DNA of 64,000 nucleotides from Lineus longissimus (Eukaryota; Nemertea; Pilidiophora; Heteronemertea; Lineidae), in NCBI RefSeq assembly GCF_910592395.1, contig NC_088313.1, forward strand, positions 13,470,437 to 13,534,436, written 5' to 3'. The translations under genes and the position numbers were made by a program. Under the pieces are notes generated by a model. The model ran no database searches and was not told where the DNA came from. It worked only from the letters and a program-made list of their open reading frames with translations. Position 1 is the stretch's first letter; every line of letters starts with the position of its first letter. Below, piece by piece: positions 13,201-22,460 of the stretch.

Positions 13201-14900
13201 TCTGAAAAGAAGTCCAAGAAAACCTAATATTTCACCTTTGATTGGGAAGTTTTCAGACTTTTTCAGCCCAACTAAAGAAGCCTGTGCTCCAGACGAGCTG
13301 AAAAAAATCACTTCAGTGTGTAGATCCAGGCTGTTCGTTCCTCTTTAGTGGGAGGAACTTACAAAAATTTGCCAAAATTACAAGGTTGTCCCCATCCGTT
13401 TGCGAAACATGGAAGACCACGCACAACTCGGCCTATGGCTGTTCTGGATGTTCGTATTGGGTACTAAAATATGGCTAAGCATCCCGTGTAAGTTGTTGAT
13501 CCGCAGTCGGTTTTGCCGACAAGATCAAAATCTTCCCCAAGACTGTCATACTCATAGTGGCACAATGCCAAGAGGCACATGTCACCTACCAAGATCTTGG
13601 CTTAGATCCTCTGTTTGACACGTTCCCCGAATGTCAGGCCGACACTTTGAGCTCTGTAGGGGAGATATATTTCGTCACTACACCAGTTTCCTATTCTAGG
13701 TGGCTTTAACCTAATTTCAGATTTTCATTTCTTTGACCTGTCGTCTCCACTAGTTTGCTCTGCCTGTCTTGTTTGCCTGCCATCTTTATTTATCCTGCTA
13801 CTTGAATTTGTTAGAAAATATGTGTTTTATCGTGGTCCTGTTGCTGTGTCTCTGTCTAAAAGTGATCAACCAGTATTATGTAGGCCTACAGTGTTGTGAT
13901 TTCTGGTCATGTCAGTCTTCTTCAGGGGCTGGCCTATATGCTACAGGATGTCCCAAATGGTCTCCTCATTCCTGTCATTGGTATAAGCAGGTGGAAATAC
14001 ACGTACATCCAAAAATATTTACTCTTATTTTTGTGAATGTGGCAACAGAACAAGCCCTAAATAATTTGTTCCCCCATGATCTGTGAGCTGTATTTGAAAC
14101 CTACTGCAGTGCAACTACAGTGTACTGCAGTTCAACTACAGTCTATTGCAGTGCAACTACAGTGTACTGCAGTTCAACTACAGTCTATTGCAGTGCAACT
14201 ACAGTGTACTGCAGTGCAACTGCAGTGTATTGGGAGTTTCAGCTACAACTGACCACAAAATGTTCTGGGACAACCTGTCCAGCATGGGCAAAAGACATTA
14301 TCTTTGTGATAGTTTTTCACAACCTTTGTTCTTTGATCTCAAGATTATAATGCACCCGCAATATTTTGAGATCGCTAAATCACTCACCCAGTGGAGCTCG
14401 ATAGTAGTAAGGCAAATGCATGAGAGTCAGGATGGATATAATCTTAACACGAACTCCATATTGTGGAAACAGAAATTTTATCAGGAGCACAGAGATGACA
14501 ACTCACAATTCGAGTGCAATTTGACTGTTGCGACAACATCACGAAATTAGCCACACCTTCGATGTCAAATTTATTGGTAAGGAATTATAATAACGCTGCT
14601 TCCCTTTCCAGCAAGTACCTCAACCACATCACACCATCACCCAACCGTGATGACCCACCTGAAGTCGACGCCATCATGAACGCCATCCCACCCGTGCGTT
14701 TCCTCTCACCCAACGACGCCTACAACGCCAATCTGACCAACCACACGAGCGGTTACAGCAGTTCGGGATCTGAATCAAACAACAACAGCCCACGCACGAC
14801 ACCGAGACGTGCTGGCACGCCGCTGACTTGCATGACTGACCTGAGTCAACTTGTCAAGCGAGTGACGAAAGTGACGATAACACCCGAGACTTGTGTATAG
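4286..14900 (+). CDS. NMNAT1: Nicotinamide mononucleotide adenylyltransferase, NMNAT1-like (nine exons, 364 aa)
   Basis: Exons: 4286-4364, 5754-5842, 6120-6187, 8285-8448, 8761-8900, 9353-9454, 9984-10042, 10645-10749, 14612-14900; all introns GT-AG, phases consistent, 1095 nt including stop. The enzyme joins NMN and ATP to make NAD. Seen: nucleotide-binding motif [10 protein letters not shown] (residues 13-22), [14 protein letters not shown] (43-56), LDTWES (80-85), [11 protein letters not shown] (160-170) and a C-terminal VSATKIRRSLRR (228-239), which corresponds to the ISSTxxR ATP site. A basic patch [12 protein letters not shown] (120-131) sits where NMNAT1 carries its nuclear signal, so a nuclear enzyme is inferred. 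Vertebrate NMNAT1 is about 280 aa; the last exon here adds 96 Ser/Asn/Thr/Pro-rich residues of unknown role. If intron 8 is not removed, the donor itself supplies a stop (AAG TAA, 10748-10753) and the product is 269 aa. The start has a good context (A at -3, G at +4). Confidence 0.93.
6533..6722. mobile_element. Diverged relative of the palindromic MITE (NMNAT intron 3)
   Basis: Left end TGTGACCCGTCACAGCAAAACC, shown here as TGTGACCCGTCACAGC plus AAAACC, mirrors right end GGTTTTGCTGTGACGG-TTCACA. The inner CGGACTGTTTGTTCATTTC and CCTTTTGTGAAATA match the arm of the element at 10944-11165. Confidence 0.75.
7245..7546 (+). repeat. Minisatellite with alternating 64/55-bp units (NMNAT intron 3)
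   Basis: Five units start at 7245, 7309, 7364, 7428 and 7483, lengths 64, 55, 64, 55 and 64. Short units lack a TTTACTGTA-type 9-mer. The shared core is GGGGGCTTACTTATATG and CAGGGACCAGTGATG. Confidence 0.9.
8449..8760 (+). repeat. Tandem duplication of NMNAT intron 4 with its splice-site borders
   Basis: Two copies of about 150-163 bp: 8449-8611 and 8612-8760. They share the donor-like start, AGAGTTGGA, the TTGATTGTGATCAGTG core and the terminal TTTTAG acceptor. The duplication spans the exon/intron borders, so the first copy ends in an acceptor (8601-8602), 9 nt, and then a GTATGT donor (8612). Those 9 nt (8603-8611) could act as an in-frame micro-exon adding Tyr-Asp-Gly between residues 134 and 135. 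Confidence 0.8.
9719..9930 (+). repeat. Four 53-bp tandem repeats (NMNAT intron 6)
   Basis: Units at 9719, 9772, 9825 and 9878 are nearly identical (CGGCCTGCATGCGCAGACAG...). They lie about 55 bp before the exon starting at 9984. Confidence 0.95.
10944..11165. mobile_element. Palindromic MITE with 99-100-bp arms (NMNAT intron 8)
   Basis: The left arm (10944-11043) and the inverted right arm (11067-11165) differ at only about three positions around a 23-bp spacer. The ends are TGTGACTCGCTCTACC and GGTAGAGCGGGTCACA, flanked by TA. Confidence 0.9.
11560..11735. mobile_element. MITE, CAGTRGAACCTC family, copy 2 (degenerate, NMNAT intron 8)
   Basis: Carries the family core (GATTAGAGAGGTCAAATGGA, GGGACCACAACTAGTGTCCT, CAATAGAGAGGGTGT) but both termini are eroded, so the borders are approximate. 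Confidence 0.6.
14105..14231 (+). repeat. About six 21-bp tandem repeats (NMNAT intron 8)
   Basis: TGCAGTGCAACTACAGTGTAC and TGCAGTTCAACTACAGTCTA variants alternate, so the array has a 42-bp higher-order period. It lies upstream of the last NMNAT exon. Confidence 0.85.
14612..14900 (+). CDS. NMNAT1: Terminal NMNAT exon encoding the Ser/Asn-rich C-terminal extension
   Basis: Preceded by a pyrimidine-rich TTCCAG acceptor. The reading frame is open only in the phase left by the exon ending at 10749 (AA joined to C gives Asn269). It runs 95 sense codons to TAG at 14898-14900. GC content is clearly above the surrounding DNA, as expected for coding sequence. Composition is rich in Asn, Ser, Thr and Pro ([24 protein letters not shown]), suggesting a disordered, possibly phosphorylated tail. 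I recognise no domain. Intron 8 is 3.86 kb. The assignment rests on phase, composition and strand, not on homology, so a separate small gene cannot be excluded. Confidence 0.7.
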
Positions 14901-14969
14901 CAACGAGCATCAAGGAAAGGTTGGGCACAATGTAGCACGGAGGTGACGGATGTATAGAGATGCTCTCTA

Positions 14970-15175
14970 CAGTAGAACCTCCCTATTAAGGACACTCTCG
15001 GGACGGGCAAGTACTGTCCTTACTGGAGAGGTGTCCTCATTACAGAGGTAATATTGAATGGAAACAACCTATTCGGGTCAAAAACTAGTGTCCTTAGACT
15101 TAGAGAGGGTGTCCTTATAGAGAGAGTGTCCTTCATAGAGAGGATGTCCTCAATAGAGGGGATGTTCAAAATAGA
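14970..15175. mobile_element. MITE, CAGTRGAACCTC family, copy 3 (NMNAT 3' UTR)
   Basis: Begins TA-CAGTAGAACCTCCCTATT and carries the family core, with tandem TAGAGAG-GTGTCCTT variants at the right. The right terminus is unclear. It starts 70 nt after the NMNAT stop codon, so it would be transcribed in the 3' UTR. Confidence 0.75.
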
Positions 15176-15757
15176 GAGCAGGAGATTTTGTGAGAAGTGC
15201 GTGCAACATGTGCTCAACTTGGCCTTGATGGAGATGTTGCTGATAAAAACAAAAAGATTTAGCCGAAATGATGATTCAGACACAAAATACATGTAATGTG
15301 CTCCCTTTAAGAGGCACAGTATGTACTGATTTCATTTTAGTAGCGCAATGTATCTTGAAAAAATGCATCAAATTTGGTTGCTATGTTGAAATGTAAAATA
15401 CTTACTGAATACAGGGAATGACCCTAATCTGCAATCTGCACGCTCAACTTTGCCTTGCTGATAAAAACAAAGAGATTTAGCCTATAATGTGATTCTGCCA
15501 CAAAATAATGTGATCCCTTTTGAGGCATCAATATGGGTTGATTTCATAGCGCAAAGCTTATATGTTGGCAAACTGTATTTGGTTGACAATTATGCAACAA
15601 ACTTGTAAGGGCCAGAATACCAAGGATACTTTACCTTTACTGTATATAGCTGTACATGTATCTCAAATTGTAAATTATAGAATCAGAAGGCTTGCAATGT
15701 ACAAATTATATATTTTGTTATCAATCGCAATCAAAAAATCCTCAGTGCTGTTCAATC

Positions 15758-15763
15758 AATAAA
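15758..15763 (+). terminator. Candidate polyadenylation signal for NMNAT
   Basis: AATAAA lies about 860 nt after the NMNAT stop codon in AT-rich DNA, just before the 30-bp minisatellite. It is the first canonical hexamer I noticed downstream of the stop. Confidence 0.5.
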
Positions 15764-15950
15764 CTGTAAATGTAATATGTAATAGTTAAAGGTGCTATGT
15801 ATTATGTGAGAATGTAATTTGTCAGGAAATTGTTCTGGATGTATGGAATATTGATAAAGTACATTGTAAGTAGATTTAAGAGTAAGGCTTATTATCCAAT
15901 TTTCAAATCATTTTTCATTTAAAAGCTTCATGTAGCAGGTTTTATTTCAG

Positions 15951-16460
15951 GAATTGATACCAAACACGAGGCCTTGGTAGGAATTGATACCAAACACAAG
16001 GCATTGGTATGAATTGATACCAAACATGAGGCATTGGTAGGAATTGATACCAAACATGAGGCATTGGTAGGAATTGATACCAAACACGAGGCCTTGGTAA
16101 GAATTGATACCAAACATGAGGCATTGGTAGGAATTGATACCAAACATGAGGCATTGGTAGGAATTGATACAAAACATGAGACATTGGTAGGAATTGATAC
16201 AAAACACGAGACATTGGTAGGAATTGATACCAAACACGAGGCATTGGTAGGAATTGATACCAAACACGAGGCATTGGTAGGAATTGATACCAAACACGAG
16301 GCATTGGTAGGAATTGATACCAAACACGAGGCCTTGGTAAGAATTGATACCAAACATGAGGCATTGGTAGGAATTGATACCAAACACGAGGCATTGGTAG
16401 GAATTGATACCAAACACGAGGCATTGGTAGGAATTGATACCAAACACAAGGCATTGGTAG
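15951..16460 (+). repeat. 30-bp minisatellite, 17 copies
   Basis: The unit GAATTGATACCAAACACGAG-GCATTGGTAG repeats exactly every 30 bp for 510 bp. The period is divisible by three, so stop-free frames exist on both strands (GIDTKHEALV on plus; VSIPTNASCL-type on minus). These frames are a product of the repeat, not evidence of a gene. A CCTTGGTAA variant recurs 240 bp apart, pointing to an 8-unit duplication. Confidence 0.95.
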
Positions 16461-17019
16461 TCTTACTACCAAACACCGCAAGGGTGGAACTAAAATGTGG
16501 GAGAAATAGCAACTTGTTTGTTACCAGCGCTGTTGCTCACCATGGACTTATGTAGGTCTCATTCGGAAGATGAAAACGGTAAATGACTATGTCTCAGTGC
16601 TTTGATAAACCTCACTAATCCAATTTCGCTCCCTTGCTGGGCAATCTGGAGGAGGGGGACTTGTGGTGTATTCAAGAGTACTCAACAGACAGCCCATGCC
16701 AAACTTGATAAGGATGTGGTCTTAACTCAGTTTCAACAAAAGTGTGACTGGTGGGGTTTTGGCCCTTAATGCATTATTTATTTGAATTACTTCAATCACA
16801 GAGCTTCTTATAGACTCATAGTAAACATCATTGTATAATATCTTCCATGTCATTATCATCTGTTCTATTTATCAAAGATGTCACTTCCAATATCATCAAT
16901 GCTTCCTCTAAATTGTGATGGATAAGCAGCATGTATAGTGTTGGATTCATCACGAAAGAGATGTATCGTTTACAAAAGAAAATAGAATCATGAAATTATC
17001 GCTTGCAGTACCAAGACAA

Positions 17020-17483
17020 GGTCTTCGGTCAGCAATTACCTAAAAGGTATTCGGTCAGCAATTACCTAAAAGGTATTTGGTCTGCAATTACCTAAAAGGT
17101 CTTTGGTCAGCAATTACCTAAAAGGTCTTTGGTCAGCAATTACCTAAAAGGTCTTCGGTCAGCAATTACCTAAACGGTATTGGTCAGCAATTACCTGAAA
17201 GGCATTTGGTCAGCAATTACCTAAAAGGTATTCGGTCAGCAATTACCTAAAAGGTATTCGGTCAGCAATTACCTAAAAGGTATTTGGTCAGCAATTACCT
17301 GAAATGCATTTGGTCAGCAATTACCTAAAAGGTCTTTGGTCAGCAATTACCTAAAAGGTATTTGGTCAGCAATTACCTAAAAGGTCTTTGGTCAGCAATT
17401 ACCTGAAAGGTCTTTGGTCAGCAATTACCTAAAAGGTATTCGGTCAGCAATTACCTAAAAGGTCTTTGGTCAGCAATTACCTA
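17020..17483 (+). repeat. 26-bp minisatellite, about 18 copies
   Basis: Unit GGTCAGCAATTACCTAAAAG plus a 6-nt variable GTATTC/GTCTTT spacer. Variants GTATTC, GTCTTT and GCATTT are interspersed. Confidence 0.95.
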
Positions 17484-17573
17484 CATGTAATATCTATGTG
17501 GAGTTGATAGTCGTAGAATGTTCACTTACTGAGCAACATACATGTATTTCTGTTCAATGAAAACAAAACAAAC

Positions 17574-18039
17574 CTCAGCATAGAAATCCAATATGTCAAT
17601 CTCGTCAATGCGGCTCAGCGTCGCCGGAATGGTAAACCTCCAAATTTTTGCTGCCATATCATTTGGATTTGCGATGAAAAAATTAAATGTAAAATAAAAA
17701 TTGTAAGGCACATTGTAAATATTTTTCTGAAAATTTTATTTTTTTCAGCAATCTTTACTAAGTCCCTATAAAAGAAATACATGTAGGCACAAAAATGTAG
17801 TGGTTTACAGCATTGGTTTGGATCAAATACTGTCAGGTTTCATTTTTTTCCCCATTTGTTTATTGTATTCACTGGTAAGGATCCGATATTACATTGAGAG
17901 AAATTATTGTTTTGGTGCAGTATTGCATAATAAAGTATTTGAGTTGAATATTTTAGTTGCGACTTTCCTTCCTGAATAGATAACATTGAACCAGAGGTAC
18001 ACTCTGAAAGCAGCGGACTGGCCTCGTCACTCATGCTAC
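17574..18039 (-). other. Two possible orphan minus-strand coding exons, gene not recognised
   Basis: Segment A (about 17650-17574) follows a GCAG acceptor, encodes FTIPATLSRIDEIDILDFYAE and ends at a GTTTGT donor. Its GC and third-position pattern look coding, unlike the AT-rich flanks. Segment B (18039 downward) follows a TTACAG acceptor and encodes SMSDEASPLLSECTSGSM before drifting into AT-rich sequence without a clear donor. Phases cannot be joined with confidence and I recognise no family. They may be remnants of a pseudogene or exons of a small gene between NMNAT and SERAC1. Confidence 0.25.
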
Positions 18040-18828
18040 CTGTAAGGAGATCCAATTAGGATGACGCAATGGACTGCCCCGGGAGAGTAGTCGGAGGAAG
18101 CTGTTGAGGGCACATTGACCCAGCAGCAAATAATAGACCGTCAGGTTGCATACCACAAGTTCCTTTATTCGTTGTGCTATATATTTAGGTTTGTTTTGGT
18201 CCTTATTGACCTCCTATGATGATATATCTAGAATAGCAATGAAACTCTTCATAACACAAAATTATAAAAGCTGTGCAAATGGAGCAGTTTCAATTATCTA
18301 TGAAAAGATGCCTTAATGACTATCGATGCAATCAACAACCACTTGGATGAGATATATCCGTTTCAAAATATGAAGAACAACAAAGTCTATTTGAAATACA
18401 ACAATATATAATTTACCCAATATTTACAGTAACAGTATTTATTTTTACAATTGCTTTCGCATGCCCCCATACTAGTCGCTATTGACATGTACATTTCATA
18501 TTTACAATAAAACATGGATTAGCAAAGGCCCATGTCTGGGCAACTACGCCTCCTTTGATGATGACGATGATGATGATATTACCGAGTAAGACAGATTACT
18601 GTACATGTACAGCATGCTATAAGAAGATATTAACAGTATAAACCATTTCAAGAATGGGCAACAATTTCATTTCAATAACAAATCAATCACATTTGTCATA
18701 TTTTGTGGCAATCATCCAATCACCACTCCCTTTGATTTGCATGAATCACATGAACACAAAATGTAATCTAAGCCAACAAAAATTCCCAACATGTCTGAAC
18801 ACATAATATGCTGGTGAAAACTTTAGTG

Positions 18829-18905
18829 GAGCCTCAGAGCCTGGTGGTTAACATTGCTGGCTATCATACAACAGGCCCCAGGTTTGAACCAAGGACTATT
18901 TCTCG
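18829..18905 (+). repeat. tRNA-like SINE head
   Basis: GAGCCTGGTGGTTAACATTG supplies box A and CCCAGGTTTGAACCAAGG supplies a box B one base off consensus. The pairing needed for a functional tRNA is not evident. Confidence 0.55.
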
Positions 18906-19204
18906 GTGCATCGGCTTGGCTTTCAAGAAACTAAAATTCCTGGCTCTTAACAACAAGATTGGGGCTCAATAAGAGATAAATTAATGAGCGTCCGTCAGAG
19001 GAGACTAAAAAAGCTGTGGTCCTTTGTACCTGATTGTCTATGCCAGGGCAAGTAAAAGTTCACTTGTGTGAAATGTGGAATTTTGTCTGTGAAAAGTGGA
19101 ATTTTGTCTATGCCAGGGCAAGTAAAAGTTAGTGGACAGTACATGTAGCCTATAACTGTATTTCATATGCATAATCTGCAGATCACCTGCACAAACATTG
19201 AAGT

Positions 19205-19462
19205 AATGATAATAGTGAGTTTTTCAATAGCGCTTCACTGTATTATTTACTGTCTCAAAGCGCTTTACAAATGTACAATCGCAAACATTATTACCCAGCC
19301 GATCCAGAAAACTTTCTGGAGGACCAAAGGCAGCCACAATCTAGTGCACGCAAGGACATTTCAGGCCAGTTCAGAGTTACGAAGAGGCACTGGCCGGGTA
19401 TCGAACCCGGGACCTCTTGATCACAAGGCCGACGCTGAACCGCTGTGCCACCGCGCTCCACG
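19205..19462 (-). repeat. tRNA-derived SINE (SERAC1 3' flank)
   Basis: The minus strand begins GGAGCGCGGTGGCACAGCGG with box-A-like TGGCACAGCGG and a box B in CGGGTTCGATACCCGG; the body continues to a TAAAGCGCTTTGAGACAG region typical of LINE-like SINE tails. It starts about 25 nt after the SERAC1 stop, so it may be part of the 3' UTR. Confidence 0.7.
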
Positions 19463-19485
19463 TAATCTCATATGACACCAACAGT

Positions 19486-22401
19486 CTACTTCATGTTATA
19501 CTCTGGTAAAATGTACTCGCCGTCTTGTCCAGGGACATTAGCCTGTAAGATATGCGTGATCCGATTCTGCGGGATACAGTCGAGGAGGAACTCTAGAGTC
19601 TGTTGATAGAGGGCAGCACACTTGTCCTGTGGCTTACACACGTTCAGGTGGTTCATTTCAAGGTTGAAGTGTTTTCCTAACTTTGGATCTGTAAAAAAAG
19701 AATAAATTAGGAATAATTTTGATGACCAAATGATTAAAAAGTTCTTCAATTACACCTAAATTTGTGGCATAATAAACACATGAACATATGACCTATATAT
19801 GGAAAAGGAAAAGAATAGCCTAAAACCATGAGGCCCCAAGAGTGACACTGATTGGCCACTGCCGGGAGCAGATGCAGATTTGTTCACCAATTAATGTTTT
19901 GTATAAAACCGACACCCAACTCTCGTGTTATGTTGTGTCTACATTTTGGTTCTATAAGTCCCGATAGGTGACCAGTGTGTAGCCACTATTGACTCATTCT
20001 GAGGCAGACTCAGTAATGTAGATGTAATGCACGAGTCTGCACATGACAGACTAGGAAAAGAATGGTTAATATAACACATGTGAGGCTGATGTATCAACAT
20101 AATTAACACACTTACCACTAGATTCTGGAGGCACTATCAATAACTTGAGATTCAGACCAACATCCATTTTCTGCGTTTCACCAAAACTCAGGATTGGAAT
20201 GTCATACCTCGAGACGACATATTTGAACTGTTCATGAAGCTCATGCAGCATATTGGAACCTGAAAATAAGGGTCGGGGAAATGATAACTGGAGAAGGCAT
20301 AATAAGGAGCCACCCACAAAGTATGTACGCACTAAACCAACGTTTTTCGGACCTCCTCCCTGTGTACGCACCTTGGATGTACATTTGTAAAGCAATTGTA
20401 GAGCAGTGGACGCAATCCAAAGATCTGTGGTTTGAATCCCAGTCAAGGCAACTTGATTTTTCTGTACTTCATTCTTGTACAGATGATACATATGTAATAG
20501 AGTAAAACCTCTCTGTTAAGGACCCCCCCCCCCCCCCCCCCGACTGATAAAGCTGTCTATAACTGAGAGGTGTCCTGATTACAGAGGTCAATTTCAATGA
20601 AAATAACCAATTTCTGAACCAAATAGCGTCCTTTATGAAGAGAGTGTCTGCTAAAGTGGGTTCCACTTTCGACCATTTTAGTAATAGTGTTCCGGCTGAA
20701 GAGTAGTCTGCCTTTTCTCCATTCTCTCTTTGTGCCCCGCCCTTTTTCACAAGTTGCTAATGCTTTTCCTTAAAGCAGGGTGCTGCACACTGCCTTTTTA
20801 GGCTGTACCCTTTTCTGTCCTGCCTTTTGAAACTTCCAACTAAAACACAAAGTTTGCCTCACAACTCATAGTCAATACTTTACCTTGGCTGAGCTCCTTG
20901 ACTTCTATGGAAGGATTCAGGACTAGTTTTGCTTGGGTTGTTATGGCCGCCAGTGGTGTACCATAGTGTGGAGTGCTATAGAAAACCACCCCTAAAGTTC
21001 GACTGATCAGTTGCTTCATTTCAGGATTCTGCCTCGCATCCGCCAGCATCTGCTTGATGAGAAGACCTGAAAATAAAAATAAATGGAGAATGCCTGAAAT
21101 TTAGATGAAGAGGGAAAGCTATTCGAATGCGATGTCACTTTGTCTTCTTCTTCAGTGATCGCTCTGCAAATTGAGGGTTTTTTCTCCAGAGAGTATTCCT
21201 CCTCCAAGGCTGGATGAGCGTTTTTACATGCCACTATGGTTAGGCGCCAATTGGGTTTATTGGCCAAGTGATTCTGTCTTGGGTCAGAGGTAGAGTCCAG
21301 AGCCCACGCACGCTACTCATGTTTCTCACTTATTGGTTCTTTTGCTTGCCTTGGCATAAACACCAGATATGAAATGGCCAGGGCCATTGTGCTCACCTCA
21401 CGTGGAGGAAAGATGGATAAAGAGCATGGTATTGTGTCATGTAGTGTTAGGTTTGATGTAGGTCCAAGCAATTACAATTTCCCCAAAATGGCCAATTTAC
21501 AGTACATTCGACCTCTGTGACCTTGAAAAGTAGGTCAAATCAAAGAAGACCCGGGTGACACATTGAATGGTTGTTAGAATTAGATGTACCTATGATATAA
21601 AATTGGTGCCAATCGGGCAAGTCATTACTAGGAATAATGGCATTTTGAAGAATTTAGGATTTGGCCCCCTCCCTGGAGGCCAAACGACAAATCAGATCGC
21701 ACCAAACTTCAGTACCTGAGATCATCTGACCAAGGGGTACATGTGTACTTAATTTGTGATCAATAGTCATTGCAGTTAAGAAACGTGCCAAGGTTACAGC
21801 CTGACGGCGAATTTACGCCATTTGACCTCTGTGACCTTGACAAGAAGGTCAAATTAAAAACCTGTGTGACATATACTGTATGGTGGTTAGATGTACCCAT
21901 GATATCGAATTGGTGGCAATCGGGCAAGAAGTTAAGGAATAATCACATTTTTAAGGTTTTTGGATTTTGCCCCCTGGTGGTCAAGTGGTGAATCATATTG
22001 GACCAAACTTCGGTCCCTGAGATCACCTGACTAAGGGGTGAATGTGTACCAAATTTGGTATCAATAGTCATTGCAGTTTAGAAACGTGCCATCGTTACAT
22101 CCTAACGGCCAATTTACACCATTTGACCTCTTGTGACCTTGAAAAGGAGGTCAAATCAAAAACCCGGAGGATATATGATGCACCTTTGCTAGAAGTACCT
22201 ACCATATTTTTTTCAAAACTTCCAGACTACTATTAAGGGAGATATTGCATATTTTCACTTTTATCGTTTGGCCCCCTGGTGGCCAAACTATGAAACGAAT
22301 CGGACCGAAACTTGGTCTCCAAGGTGTCATTGCATAAGGGTACATGTGTACCAAGTTTCAACGCAATAGCTCTAACAGTTACGAAACGTGCCCTGCTAAC
22401 G

Positions 22402-22460
<59 letters not shown>

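Larger units (their letters stand above)
15770..19485. other. Convergent intergenic region between NMNAT and SERAC1
   Basis: Contains the 30-bp and 26-bp minisatellites, the possible orphan exons at 17574-18039, AT-rich sequence at 18110-18800 with GAT-rich codons near 18555, and SINEs at 18829 and 19205. No certain gene is seen. Confidence 0.6.

Noticed and set aside
15928-16555. Open frames of 166-194 codons on both strands encoding 10-residue repeats
   Set aside because: They coincide exactly with a 30-bp minisatellite. A stop-free unit with a period divisible by three keeps several frames open without selection.
7245-17483. CRISPR-like arrays (regular repeats of 21-64 bp)
   Set aside because: Units are directly adjacent tandem copies without unique spacers, in an animal genome. 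They are minisatellites.
18530-18590. Short plus-strand frame ending in an Asp run and TAA (GNYASFDDDDDDDITE)
   Set aside because: Only about 25 codons, no acceptor upstream, and the Asp run is a GAT microsatellite.
19385-19460. tRNA gene on the minus strand
   Set aside because: Box A and box B are good, but the acceptor arms do not pair and it continues into a SINE body. The same reasoning applies to the other tRNA-like segments.
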